Part shown: positions 17,624-26,212 of the stretch, one piece after another
Layout: every line of letters begins with the position of its first letter
Numbering within the stretch: position 1 is the stretch's first letter
Origin: Anaerolineae bacterium
GTDB lineage: Bacteria > Chloroflexota > Anaerolineae > DUEN01
Assembly: GCA_025060615.1 (NCBI GenBank)
Contig: JANXBS010000018.1
Coordinates: 22,194-86,193, forward strand
Direction of reading: 5' to 3'
DNA: 64,000 nucleotides
Notes under the pieces: generated by a model
The model's input: the letters and a program-made list of their open reading frames with translations, nothing else
What the model was told of the DNA's origin: nothing
Databases searched by the model: none
Program-made: the position numbers and the translations under genes

Positions 17624-18442
17624 CTAGGCCAAAGCCTGCTCTAGAGCTTGATCCCAAAATTCGACAGTCCCATCTTGTAACAAGACGACATGCTCTTCAC
17701 TTGCCGCCTGAGCCCCGCCCTGTGTGGCATCCTCCCCTGCTACGACAGGCACGGCCAGATAACCTGCTTTGCGGAGCAAGGCAGCGCGCCGGCGGGCGCG
17801 TTCTACATCCCCCCGATCAACAGTAGCTGAGACTTCGATGGTCAACCATACCTCAGGCAACTCCGGCTTCTCTCGCAAGTGCCCTCGCACCAGCAGATCC
17901 AGCAATCGCAGCTCATCCAATTCAGCTTCTGCCAACCTCTTTTCGACCTGCTCTTCGATCTCATAAAAAGCCACAGCCCTAACGCGGCGTAAGAAACGCC
18001 CAAAGTAGCTATGAGCCTTCTCCCGATAACGACGCTCTAACTGATCCCCCACCAGTGAATCAAGCTTTCTTTCCATACGATCTTGCCTGGCTATAGAGGC
18101 ACGTAGAGTTTCTTCGGTGCGCCGCTGCGCCTCCGCCAACTCCTCCACCCGCTGCTCCGTGCGCCGCTGCGCCTCCGCCAACTCAGCCAAGGCCACTTCC
18201 AGCCGACTAACCCGCTCTTCGGTGCGCCGCTGCGCCTCCGCCAACTCCTCCACCCGCTGCTCCGTATTCCTCTGAGCGATCACCAAGTCACTTACCACGG
18301 CCCGCAGGTTATCGAAGTCCTCGCGGCGCACAGCCAGCTCAGCACGCATATGCTCTTCAATGGCTTCCACTATTTCTAGCATAGGAAGCCGTAACTCTTC
18401 TGGCAACTTCTGTAGAGCAGAAGCATAACGCACAGCCGTCAT
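17624..18442 (-). CDS. coiled-coil protein with nuclease-like C-terminal domain (DUF3782-like)
   Basis: 272 residues in three parts. Residues 1-50 form a helical start. Residues 50-115 form a coiled coil built from near-identical units around LAEAQRRTEQRVEE. The C-terminal domain from about 125 to the end includes a VWLTIEVSATVDRGDVERA segment followed by AGYLAVPVVAGE. This layout matches proteins annotated as DUF3782/PD-(D/E)xK-like, common in cyanobacteria and Chloroflexota; the nuclease activity is not proven and I cannot place all catalytic residues. GAGAGGAG precedes the ATG. The gene stands alone, with a gap of about 530 bases before cysO. Function unknown. Confidence 0.7.
   Translation of the reverse strand: MTAVRYASALQKLPEELRLPMLEIVEAIEEHMRAELAVRREDFDNLRAVVSDLVIAQRNTEQRVEELAEAQRRTEERVSRLEVALAELAEAQRRTEQRVEELAEAQRRTEETLRASIARQDRMERKLDSLVGDQLERRYREKAHSYFGRFLRRVRAVAFYEIEEQVEKRLAEAELDELRLLDLLVRGHLREKPELPEVWLTIEVSATVDRGDVERARRRAALLRKAGYLAVPVVAGEDATQGGAQAASEEHVVLLQDGTVEFWDQALEQALA
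18117..18265. repeat. internal coding repeat of the coiled-coil gene
   Basis: A 45-base stretch at 18117-18161 is repeated exactly at 18221-18265, and its first part occurs a third time from 18160. These encode the repeated AEAQRRTEQRVEEL-type heptads. Identity at DNA level points to recent duplication or gene conversion. Confidence 0.8.
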
Positions 18443-18667
18443 CTCCTCTCGCAGAGAACGCGCCCTGCGACTGGTCTGTGGCTTAAATAGCTCTCATAAT
18501 TATAACCGATCCCTACACCTATGCCAAGCAACAAGCTTACTGCAGTGCGCTGACTTGGACACTTCTCCTCCTTTCGCATCCATGAAGTCTAGCGCAAAAA
18601 AGCCAGTTAAGACCTTCCAGCCCCTTTCAGCCCCCATAAGAGGGCTTTGGTGGACAGAGCCTCCAAT
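18443..18667. other. intergenic gap between divergent genes, no gene seen
   Basis: The upstream part of the roughly 300-base region between the coiled-coil gene and the GH2-like gene. It holds no coding frame that I can support. The promoter and operator-like sites of the glycan cluster follow at 18668-18727. Confidence 0.4.
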
Positions 18668-18695
18668 TTGACAAGTCAATCATCTATGGTATTAT
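18668..18695 (+). promoter_or_regulatory. promoter of the glycan cluster
   Basis: TTGACA at 18668-18673, spacer of 16, TATTAT at 18690-18695, followed by the GH2-like gene at 18743. Confidence 0.6.
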
Positions 18696-18727
18696 TGATG
18701 CAGATCAATGAATGTATAAATTTATAC
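18694..18727. promoter_or_regulatory. two palindromes, candidate operators
   Basis: ATTGAT-4-ATCAAT (18694-18709) and the perfect palindrome GTATAAATTTATAC (18714-18727) cover the -10 and the likely transcription start. They are placed where a repressor would block transcription. The GntR/LacI-type regulator two genes on is the natural candidate; binding is inference. Confidence 0.5.
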
Positions 18728-18742
18728 CATTACTGATTGATA

Positions 18743-21454
18743 ATGTCCTACCCGATTTTGCGTAATGAGTTAGCTCCGGCTCTTTCTCTAAACGGCACTT
18801 GGAGCTTCTCCCTAGGCCAGAACACACCTAGGAATACGATTCAGGTCCCTGGTTGCTGGGAAGCCCAAGGCTATCCTAAACATCTTGATGGTCCTGCCTA
18901 TTACTGCCGTGAGGTCTTGATTCCGTCTGAATGGTCTGGCCAGAGGATCTTCGCCGAGTTTGATGCAGTCAGTTACGCCTGTGTCTTCTCGTGCAACGGT
19001 GAAAAAGCAGGGGAACATCATGGACTGTGGACTCCTTTCGCATTCGATATTACATCTATTGCCCGCCCTGGTCATTCTAACATTCTTGAGCTCGAAGTCT
19101 ACAAGCCCGGGAAACGCTTCCCGGTCCGCAGCTGCCTGGCCGGCTTCCTGCCTGACGTGGCTACCACCTTTGGCGGTATCTGGCAGCCAGCGCGATTGCG
19201 TGCCCTTACAGTAGGGCTGCGCGATCTGTGGATCACCGCCGATCTCGATACAGCCACATTGCATGTGTGTGGCCAAGCGGTGTCCTTCGGGCTTGACTTG
19301 GTAGGCAGCCGTTGGGAAGTGGAGGTTTTTCAGGATGAACGTCAGGTGGCTGTCCAGCAGATGCCCATCGAGGCTAATGGCATTTTGGATTTGGCCCTGG
19401 TCATCCCAGAGGTTACCCCTTGGAGCCCACAAACCCCTGCGTTATACCGTGTGAAGATCCGGCTCCTCCAACGCAACCAAGTCCTGGCGGAGGTTTCTGA
19501 GCGAGTCGGCTTTCGTCACTTGACGCGGATAGATGATCAGCTCTTGTTCAACCACCAACCCGTGTTTTTGCGCGGCATTTTGAGTTGGGGATGGGACCCT
19601 GATCGGATTGCCCCCGCCTTTGATGCTCAACAGGTTCGCGATGAGATTCATCGCGTACAAGCGCTTGGCTTTAATCTCATCAAGCTATGCCTGTTTGTAC
19701 CGAATCAGACCTATTTTGACATCGCCGATGAGGAGGGGATCTTCCTATGGCAGGAATGGCCCCTCTGGCTGCCCCAGGTGACGCCAGAGGCACGGGCCCA
19801 GTGGCCGGCTGAGTATGCTGAGCTAATGCGGCTCACCCGTCATCACCCTTCCGTAGTGTTATACAGCCTGGGCTGTGAGCTGAACGCCAGCGTGGACGCC
19901 GAGCTGCTCAGCGCCCTCAGTGACACGGCGCGCAAGATGACCTCAAACGTGCTCTTCTGCGACAACAGCGGCTCGGGAGAGGCTTACGGCGGATTGCCCT
20001 TCGACTTCTCCGACTTTACCGACTATCACCCGTATGGTGATCTCCATCACTTCGAGCCGCTATTGGACCACTGGCGGCGCGACTGGCGCCCCCCGCGCCC
20101 ATGGATCTTTGGCGAATTCTGCGACTCAGACAGCTTTCGGGATCTGGATGAGATTTTCGCAGCCCATAGCGGACAGAAGCCCTGGTGGCTGACTGAAGAT
20201 CTACCTGTGCATACATGGCGGCCGGAGGCGCATGCCCTGCTGGAAGAGCAGGAGCGGCTCGCTCGGGCTGACCTCAACTTTACACCTCAAGAGCTGACCC
20301 GCATCTCCCGGCTTCAATCGCTGGCGATCCGCAAATACATCCTGGAGGCGGTCCGCCGCCGTGCCGGGATAGGAGGATATGTGATCACCGGCCTGCGCGA
20401 TACCCCAATCGCCACTTCAGGTATTTTCGACGATCTGGGCCGGCCCAAGTGGACCCCAGAGGAGTTTCGCCCCTTCAACGATGACTCGGTGCTGTGCTTG
20501 GACGGGGACCGCCGCCGCCGTTGGCAGCACGGAGGCGACCGCGTAGATCGGATAGACCTATACAATGTATGGGCAGGAGAGACCGCGCGCTGGTTTGTGA
20601 TCCTGAGCCATGTTGGAAAGCCAATCCCTAATGGCGGTGAGTTGACGTGGCAGCTCATTGATCAAACTGACCTCGTCCTCGCAGAGGGGCGGTCCGAGAT
20701 CCGTCGGACGCTTTTGCCCGGCCGACCACAGGAGCTCGCCAGGATCGAATGTGACTTGCCCATTCTCGAAAGGGCCAACGAGCTTTGTCTGCGGGTTCGC
20801 CTCACCACCGAGGATATGGTACTCGTCAACCGATGGCCGATCTGGTGCTATCCACGGCCAGCCGCCTGGCCCAATGAGCTGGCGATCTGCGATCCATCTT
20901 ACACGTTGGATGGCTGGGATGAGCTGCTCCAGCCCGCGCGCCGAATCTCGGCCGAGCCACCGTCATGGGAGCCCTCTATGGTTTTGGCGACGGTTCTCAC
21001 CCCATGGCTATTAGGATACTTACGGGCGGGGGGCCGCGTACTGTTGCTACAGCAAGGAGATGGGCCACTCCCATCACGTCGCGGCCCTTTCTGGCGCGAG
21101 GCCATTCACCTATTCCCGGATCATCCGCTATGGCAGACCTTTCCCCATCGTGGATACGCTGATCTCCAGTTCTTCGGTTTGGCCACCGATGTGATGCTGG
21201 ATGCCTCTCGCCTTCATGAGACTGTACCAGAGATCGCCCAAATTCGGCCTGTGATGCGCCGGCTGGATGCGCGCGAGTTTTATGTCTGTGAGTATCTACT
21301 GGAGGCAGAGATAGGACGCGGTCGGCTGTTGGCTTGCACTTTGCGTTTGCAAGGCGGATCCGGGATGCAGCCGACTGGACTACGGAGAAATGTGGCCGGT
21401 TACTTTCTGCTATGGGCTATGCTCGCTTACCTAAATAAATCGTTGACCATCTAA
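18743..21454 (+). CDS. glycoside hydrolase family 2-like protein
   Basis: 903 residues with GH2 layout. An N-terminal sugar-binding jelly roll (LNGTWSFSLG, VPGCWEAQGYP), an immunoglobulin-like middle domain, and a TIM barrel starting near FLRGILSWGWDPD. Candidate acid/base is Glu379 in YSLGCELN and candidate nucleophile Glu458 in WIFGEFCDSD. In GH2 and clan GH-A the residue before the acid/base is nearly always Asn; here it is Cys378. A long C-terminal part of about 350 residues follows the barrel. No signal peptide is visible, so it is likely cytoplasmic and acts on imported oligosaccharides. ATG at 18743 is chosen over a TTG two codons upstream. Substrate is unknown; a beta-linked sugar is the family expectation. 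Confidence 0.8.
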   Translation: MSYPILRNELAPALSLNGTWSFSLGQNTPRNTIQVPGCWEAQGYPKHLDGPAYYCREVLIPSEWSGQRIFAEFDAVSYACVFSCNGEKAGEHHGLWTPFAFDITSIARPGHSNILELEVYKPGKRFPVRSCLAGFLPDVATTFGGIWQPARLRALTVGLRDLWITADLDTATLHVCGQAVSFGLDLVGSRWEVEVFQDERQVAVQQMPIEANGILDLALVIPEVTPWSPQTPALYRVKIRLLQRNQVLAEVSERVGFRHLTRIDDQLLFNHQPVFLRGILSWGWDPDRIAPAFDAQQVRDEIHRVQALGFNLIKLCLFVPNQTYFDIADEEGIFLWQEWPLWLPQVTPEARAQWPAEYAELMRLTRHHPSVVLYSLGCELNASVDAELLSALSDTARKMTSNVLFCDNSGSGEAYGGLPFDFSDFTDYHPYGDLHHFEPLLDHWRRDWRPPRPWIFGEFCDSDSFRDLDEIFAAHSGQKPWWLTEDLPVHTWRPEAHALLEEQERLARADLNFTPQELTRISRLQSLAIRKYILEAVRRRAGIGGYVITGLRDTPIATSGIFDDLGRPKWTPEEFRPFNDDSVLCLDGDRRRRWQHGGDRVDRIDLYNVWAGETARWFVILSHVGKPIPNGGELTWQLIDQTDLVLAEGRSEIRRTLLPGRPQELARIECDLPILERANELCLRVRLTTEDMVLVNRWPIWCYPRPAAWPNELAICDPSYTLDGWDELLQPARRISAEPPSWEPSMVLATVLTPWLLGYLRAGGRVLLLQQGDGPLPSRRGPFWREAIHLFPDHPLWQTFPHRGYADLQFFGLATDVMLDASRLHETVPEIAQIRPVMRRLDAREFYVCEYLLEAEIGRGRLLACTLRLQGGSGMQPTGLRRNVAGYFLLWAMLAYLNKSLTI

Positions 21455-21466
21455 TTAGGTGAGGCC

Positions 21467-22645
21467 ATGGAGCTGCAGCGGTCAGGAGATCTTCCGTTAT
21501 ACCTTCAACTGCGGATGTCCTTAGAGCAGCGTATCCTGAACGGCGAGTGGGGATATGGCGCCATGCTGCCGGCCGAACACGAGCTATGCGCTGAATACGG
21601 CGTCTCTCGAGGCACGTTACGTCAGGCGTTAGCGGAGCTGGAGCGAGAGGGCTTTGTACGCCGAGAACAAGGGAGAGGGACTTTCGTCGCCAAAGTGGTA
21701 CAGCGCGAGCCGAGAACCGGGCTATCCGGTCATAGCATCTCCTTCATTGTCCCCTATGTCCGCGATTCGTTTGTGCCCACACTGCTCCTGGGCATAGAGA
21801 ACGCTGCACGCGCCCACGGATTTACCGTGCTTTTCCACCATGTGGAAAACAATCTTGAGAAACAGGCAGCTACGCTGCGTTCGGCAGTGCAGCAAGGAGT
21901 GGCCGGCGTTATCCTATTTCCGGTGAACTCGACCCACGTCAGCCCGATCATGTCAGAACTGATCGCTCAGGGGTACCCATTCGTGGTGATAGATCGCTAT
22001 TTGCGCAACCTGTATACCGACTATGTGACCAGCGATAATTTCGGTGGTGGGTTGCGGGCAACCCAGCACCTGCTGCGGCTAGGGCATCGTCGGATCGCTT
22101 TCGTGAGCTGGCGCGATCCCGCCATCACAATGGAGCATCGCCGAGCTGGTTACCGATGTGCGTTGGAGGAAGCCGGACTGCCCGTGGACCCCTCTCTGGA
22201 ATGTGAAGTGGAGGGATACCCTACGATTGATCTGGATGCGCTGGCCACTTTCCTCAGCCAGGAGCCACGTCCTACCGCAGTATTCGCAGCCAATGATCAG
22301 TTGGCTCTAGCGGTACGCCGGGCAGCTTACTCTCTGGGCCTGACCGTGCCACAAGATCTGGCGCTAGTGGGGTTTGACGATCTGGATATCGCAGCGCACC
22401 TGGACGTGCCGCTCACCACCATCTCGCAGCCAATCCTCGAGATGGGAAAGACGGCCGCAGAGGTGATCATCCGCAAGATTCAAGGGCGATCTTTCGGGAT
22501 TGAGCAACATATCTTGCCCACAAGGCTGATCATCCGCCATTCCTGTGGGGCCTATCTGCGAGATCAGCCCCTCGTAAATATGGTAGAAAGGCACAATTGG
22601 AGCCGGGCCGGGCAAGTGCTCTCGGCTCCCTGGCCGTCTCGATAA
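21467..22645 (+). CDS. GntR-type DNA-binding / LacI-type sensor transcriptional regulator
   Basis: 392 residues. Residues 1-75 are a GntR-family winged helix (PLYLQLRMSLEQRILNGEW, VSRGTLRQALAELEREGFV, GRGTFVAK). Residues 85-370 are a periplasmic-binding-protein-like sensor of the LacI group, with VIDRYLRNLYTDYVTSDNFG, HRRIAFVSW and ALVGFDDLDIAAHLDVPLTT. This AraR-like pairing usually means a repressor released by a sugar. It starts 12 bases after the GH2-like gene and is cotranscribed with the cluster it probably controls, which gives autoregulation. The inducer is not known. Confidence 0.9.
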   Translation: MELQRSGDLPLYLQLRMSLEQRILNGEWGYGAMLPAEHELCAEYGVSRGTLRQALAELEREGFVRREQGRGTFVAKVVQREPRTGLSGHSISFIVPYVRDSFVPTLLLGIENAARAHGFTVLFHHVENNLEKQAATLRSAVQQGVAGVILFPVNSTHVSPIMSELIAQGYPFVVIDRYLRNLYTDYVTSDNFGGGLRATQHLLRLGHRRIAFVSWRDPAITMEHRRAGYRCALEEAGLPVDPSLECEVEGYPTIDLDALATFLSQEPRPTAVFAANDQLALAVRRAAYSLGLTVPQDLALVGFDDLDIAAHLDVPLTTISQPILEMGKTAAEVIIRKIQGRSFGIEQHILPTRLIIRHSCGAYLRDQPLVNMVERHNWSRAGQVLSAPWPSR

Positions 22646-22718
22646 AGCGGAGGTCATGGGATAGGATTGCTATCCATATAGTCTGCTGCGAACCTTAAAA
22701 AGAAAGAAGGAGGGGGTT

Positions 22719-24020
22719 ATGTTTCGCCAAGAGAAGCTTTCACGCCGTGAGTTCCTGCGGATAGCCGGGGTGGCCACAGCCAGTGTAGCCCTGACCGCTT
22801 GTGTGCCGCCTGCTACGCCCGTCGTGCCAGCGCCTGCCAAGGAAGAGGCCAAACCTGCGCCGGCTGAGAAGAAGACGTTGGTGCTGGCGATCCAGGCCTT
22901 CGCCCATGACGCTATGCGCCCTGTCTTGGACGCCTGGACCGCTAAGACAGGCCACAAGGTGGAACTAGAGAGTGGTCCCACCACCGGCCAGGAGATGGTC
23001 ACCAAGTATGCGCCCGCCTTCCAGGCTGGCACCAGCCCGGTGGATGTCTTCAGCGATGCTGATGACTCCGGGCCCTCCTTTTATCGGGCTGGCTGGATTG
23101 AGCCGCTAGACGATGTCATCCCTGCTGAGACGTGGGCAGACTTCCCCGAGATCTTCCAGAGCCAGATCGAGATCTGGCACAGCTACCAAGGTCGCCGATA
23201 TCGCGTCCCCCACGAGTTCGCGATCGGCTACTTCTGGTACCGCAAGGACTGGTTTGACCAGAAGGGGATTCAGCCGCCTAAGAACTGGGATGAGTTCGTC
23301 GCCATCGGCAAGGAGTTTACCACCGAGAATACCTACGGCACCATTGAGGCCCTCATCAAGCCGGCGCTAATGTACGTCTATCTGGCTTACATCACGGCAC
23401 AAGCTGGCGGCGAGATCTTCAAGTTCGATGAAAAGACGGCCCAGGCCTTCCAATTCGTCTATGACCTCATCTACACCCATAAGATCCTGCCTGAGAAGGC
23501 ACTTAGTATCGACTACACGCAGCAAAACGACGAGTACATGAAGGATCGCGTGGCGATGATGCGGCAATGGCCATACTTCTGGGGCGTCTCACGCGGCAAT
23601 ACCGCGTGGTACCAGGAAGGCAAGGCCGAGATCGCCTTGCCGCCGGCAGGGCCGGCCGGCGCCAAGAGCTGGTGGGGTGGATGGGGCTTCAGCGTGCCCA
23701 AGTTCGCCCCCAACAAACCAGAGGCGCTAGACCTCATCGCTTGGATCACCAACAATGAGAACGCGCCGATTCTGGCGAGAGGGCAAAGCTGGTTCATTAT
23801 GCCGCGCAAGTCCATTTTAGACGCGATGGGCAACGAAGGGCTCGTGCCGTACATGAAGATGTACATTGACAACAATGTGCCCGCGCCTCGCCCCTTCCAT
23901 GAGAAGGTGCCTGAGGCCCAAAGCGTGGTAGATGACGTAGGCTCGCTGTTCCTGACCAAGCAGATCTCGCTCGAAGAGGCCATGAAGCAGGGCGCCGAGC
24001 GGATTAAAGCGCTTGGGTAA
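22719..24020 (+). CDS. ABC transporter solute-binding lipoprotein (family 1)
   Basis: 433 residues. The N-terminus has a twin-arginine-like SRREFLRIAG and then a lipobox ending VALTAC, so the protein is exported (possibly folded, by Tat) and lipid-anchored outside the membrane. A Pro/Ala/Lys linker leads to a binding domain of the sugar family 1 type (KTLVLAIQAF, WGGWGFSVPKFAPNKPEAL). AGAAGGAGG stands upstream of the ATG. It feeds the two permeases that follow. The sugar is unknown; the flanking GH2- and GH38-type enzymes suggest an oligosaccharide derived from mannose-containing or beta-linked glycans. Confidence 0.92.
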   Translation: MFRQEKLSRREFLRIAGVATASVALTACVPPATPVVPAPAKEEAKPAPAEKKTLVLAIQAFAHDAMRPVLDAWTAKTGHKVELESGPTTGQEMVTKYAPAFQAGTSPVDVFSDADDSGPSFYRAGWIEPLDDVIPAETWADFPEIFQSQIEIWHSYQGRRYRVPHEFAIGYFWYRKDWFDQKGIQPPKNWDEFVAIGKEFTTENTYGTIEALIKPALMYVYLAYITAQAGGEIFKFDEKTAQAFQFVYDLIYTHKILPEKALSIDYTQQNDEYMKDRVAMMRQWPYFWGVSRGNTAWYQEGKAEIALPPAGPAGAKSWWGGWGFSVPKFAPNKPEALDLIAWITNNENAPILARGQSWFIMPRKSILDAMGNEGLVPYMKMYIDNNVPAPRPFHEKVPEAQSVVDDVGSLFLTKQISLEEAMKQGAERIKALG

Positions 24021-24034
24021 ATGACTCCACATAT

Positions 24035-24106
24035 CAGCGGTCAGCGATCAGCTATCGGCGATCGGCTCCTGAGGGAGCAAACGCCTAGGCTGAAAGCTGA
24101 CCGCTG
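24035..24106. repeat. intergenic inverted repeat of the TCAGCGGTCAGC type
   Basis: CAGCGGTCAGC (24035-24045) and its exact reverse complement (24096-24106) flank a nested small hairpin GCTCC-TGAG-GGAGC. The interior keeps the same low-complexity wording (cggtcagcgatcagc). It lies between the binding protein and permease genes and could reduce readthrough or protect the upstream mRNA. Confidence 0.6.
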
Positions 24107-24129
24107 GCCACTTGTTGGAGAGAGCCCCA

Positions 24130-25071
24130 ATGGGTTTACAAACAAATACGACCCTATCAACAGCCAGCGTCCGAGCGCGACCGCGTAGTTTGGCCGGCTT
24201 GGTGGGACGACGATACCTAGCGGCGGCATTGCTGTTACTGCCGGCGATCGGCCTGCGATTGTTCACAGCCGTCTATCCCTTCTTTCACACCATCTATCTG
24301 AGCTTCTTCGAGTACAATCCCGCCTTTCCTCCAAGCCGCTTCATCGGGCTCGGCAATTTCTGGAAGTTGAGCCAGGACATCGCGGTGCGCAGCAGCATCT
24401 CCTTCACCATCCTGTTCGTAGTGGTCTCCACCGCTTTCCAATTGATCTTCGGGTTGCTGGTCGCCTCGCTGCTTAACAGTCAGTTTAGGCTGCGCGGGTT
24501 CGCCCGCACCGTGAACCTGATCCCTTGGGCCATTCCTATGGTTGTGGCTGCCATCGGCTTCCGCTGGATGTATGACGTGGACTACGGGATCATCAATGAT
24601 CTTCTGCACCGTCTGACCGGTTTCCGCTTCCCTTGGTTGATCCACTTTTGGGGGGCTCGCATGGCGGTCATCATGACCAACATCTGGAAGAGCACCCCTT
24701 TTCTGGCTATCGTCTTTCTGGCGGCGCTGCAAGGGGTGCCGGCCGAGCTGTACGAAGCGGCACGAGTGGACGGGGCCAGCCGTCTGCAGACTTTTCGGTT
24801 CATCACTATCCCGCTCGTCCTGCCCCAGGCGACCACCATGGGGCTATTTATGCTAGTCTGGCAACTGGCTGCTTTTGATCTGATCTACAGCATGACGGGC
24901 GGAGGGCCGGGATTTGCTACCCAAGTGCTGGCCTATAACATCTACCGTGAGGCGTTTGGCGGCCTCAACTTCGGCTATGCATCCGCCTTGAGCATGATCC
25001 TGTTCTTGACGGTGGGCGTCGTCGGCGGCATCGGCCTGCTGATCTACCGGCGCGTCGAAGTGCTGTATTGA
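24130..25071 (+). CDS. sugar ABC transporter permease (MalF-type)
   Basis: 313 residues, six predicted membrane segments. The cytoplasmic EAA loop that contacts the ATPase is present as LYEAARVDGASRLQTFRFIT. The first loop has the typical IYLSFFEYNPAFPP wording. ATG at 24130 follows GGAGAGAG; the upstream TTG at 24112 is not needed. It forms a pair with the next gene. No ATPase gene is in the cluster, so the transporter likely shares an MsmX/MalK-type ATPase encoded elsewhere. Confidence 0.93.
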   Translation: MGLQTNTTLSTASVRARPRSLAGLVGRRYLAAALLLLPAIGLRLFTAVYPFFHTIYLSFFEYNPAFPPSRFIGLGNFWKLSQDIAVRSSISFTILFVVVSTAFQLIFGLLVASLLNSQFRLRGFARTVNLIPWAIPMVVAAIGFRWMYDVDYGIINDLLHRLTGFRFPWLIHFWGARMAVIMTNIWKSTPFLAIVFLAALQGVPAELYEAARVDGASRLQTFRFITIPLVLPQATTMGLFMLVWQLAAFDLIYSMTGGGPGFATQVLAYNIYREAFGGLNFGYASALSMILFLTVGVVGGIGLLIYRRVEVLY

Positions 25072-25134
25072 GGTATCACGCGTGGACACGTTCGCTCAAC
25101 GACTCGCTGACCTGCCCCCTTGCGGAGGACACCT

Positions 25135-26007
25135 ATGCTGACCAAGAGCGCGAATCCTTTGATCCAGCGCGCACAGGTATGGGCTGATCGGGCCATCCTG
25201 TATCTGCTTGTGCTCTTGTTCCTGTTCGTGACCTTACTGCCGTTTTACTGGATCCTGATCTCCTCGGTTACGCCCAAATATCAGATGTTCTCGATCCCGC
25301 CAAGGTACTGGCCTACGGAATTTACGCTGGAAAATTATGTCAATATGACGCGCAACATCCCATTTTTCCGTTATTTTCGCAACTCCTTGATCTTCGCTTT
25401 AGGGTCCAGCGTGGTCTCGGTCGCCCTTTCCTTCCTGGCTAGTTATGCCCTGGCCCGCATCCGCTTTCGCGGCAGCAACCTCGTCTTCATGGGCTTCATC
25501 CTCTCCATCGCGCTGCCTCAGATTGGCACGCTGGTCCCTCTCTTCGAGGTGTTCAAAGCCCTAAATATGGTCAACAAGTATCACGGGCTGATCTTGCTCA
25601 TGTCCAGCTTGATCACCCCTTTCACCGTCTGGATCCTGGTCTCTTTTATCCAGCAGATCCCAACGGAGATCGAGGAAGCGGCGATCATGGACGGGGCGAG
25701 CTTGCCACAGGTGCTACTGAAAGTGGTAATCCCCATCGTCAAGCCGGCGCTGGCGACGATGATCATCATCAATTTCATCATCTCATGGAATGAGTTGCTG
25801 TACCCGTTGGTGTTTGCCACCAATCGCTTCACCAAGACATTGAGCGTGGGACTGGTGGAGATGCAGGTGGATCCAGCCATGGGCGCAGGTCGACCTTGGG
25901 ACCTAATGAGCGCGCTGAGCGTGACGATGATCCTCCCGGTGCTACTGCTGGTAGTGTTCTTCCAACGGCTGATCGTAGCGGGACTTACGCGGGGTGCCAT
26001 TAGGTGA
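25135..26007 (+). CDS. sugar ABC transporter permease (MalG-type)
   Basis: 290 residues with six membrane segments, N-terminal LFLFVTLLPFYWILISSVTP and EAA loop EIEEAAIMDGASLPQVLLKV. These are typical of the second permease of carbohydrate ABC importers. GGAGG stands just before ATG 25135; an in-frame start at 25120 is less likely. It follows the first permease by 63 bases. After it come about 205 bases without a gene before the URO-D-like gene. Confidence 0.93.
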   Translation: MLTKSANPLIQRAQVWADRAILYLLVLLFLFVTLLPFYWILISSVTPKYQMFSIPPRYWPTEFTLENYVNMTRNIPFFRYFRNSLIFALGSSVVSVALSFLASYALARIRFRGSNLVFMGFILSIALPQIGTLVPLFEVFKALNMVNKYHGLILLMSSLITPFTVWILVSFIQQIPTEIEEAAIMDGASLPQVLLKVVIPIVKPALATMIIINFIISWNELLYPLVFATNRFTKTLSVGLVEMQVDPAMGAGRPWDLMSALSVTMILPVLLLVVFFQRLIVAGLTRGAIR

Positions 26008-26212
26008 TGGTGAACCACGGGCGAAACTGCAAAGCCAGGTCATTTTGCAGCTCGCCTTTCGTTCGCTAGACAGTAGCGTCTAGGCTAAGGGCTCACAAAC
26101 ACGAAGTGGCTCAATTGGACGATGACGTCCGAGGTTAAACGTGCAAAGTTCGGTTAGATAGAGCAACAGCTCGGCTCCAATCCAAAGAGCCTGCTCACCG
26201 GGATTGAGGAAT

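Noticed and set aside
22659..22675. GGATAG-5-CTATCC inverted repeat before the binding protein gene
   Set aside because: Only 6-base arms and no promoter nearby; too short to claim as operator or terminator.
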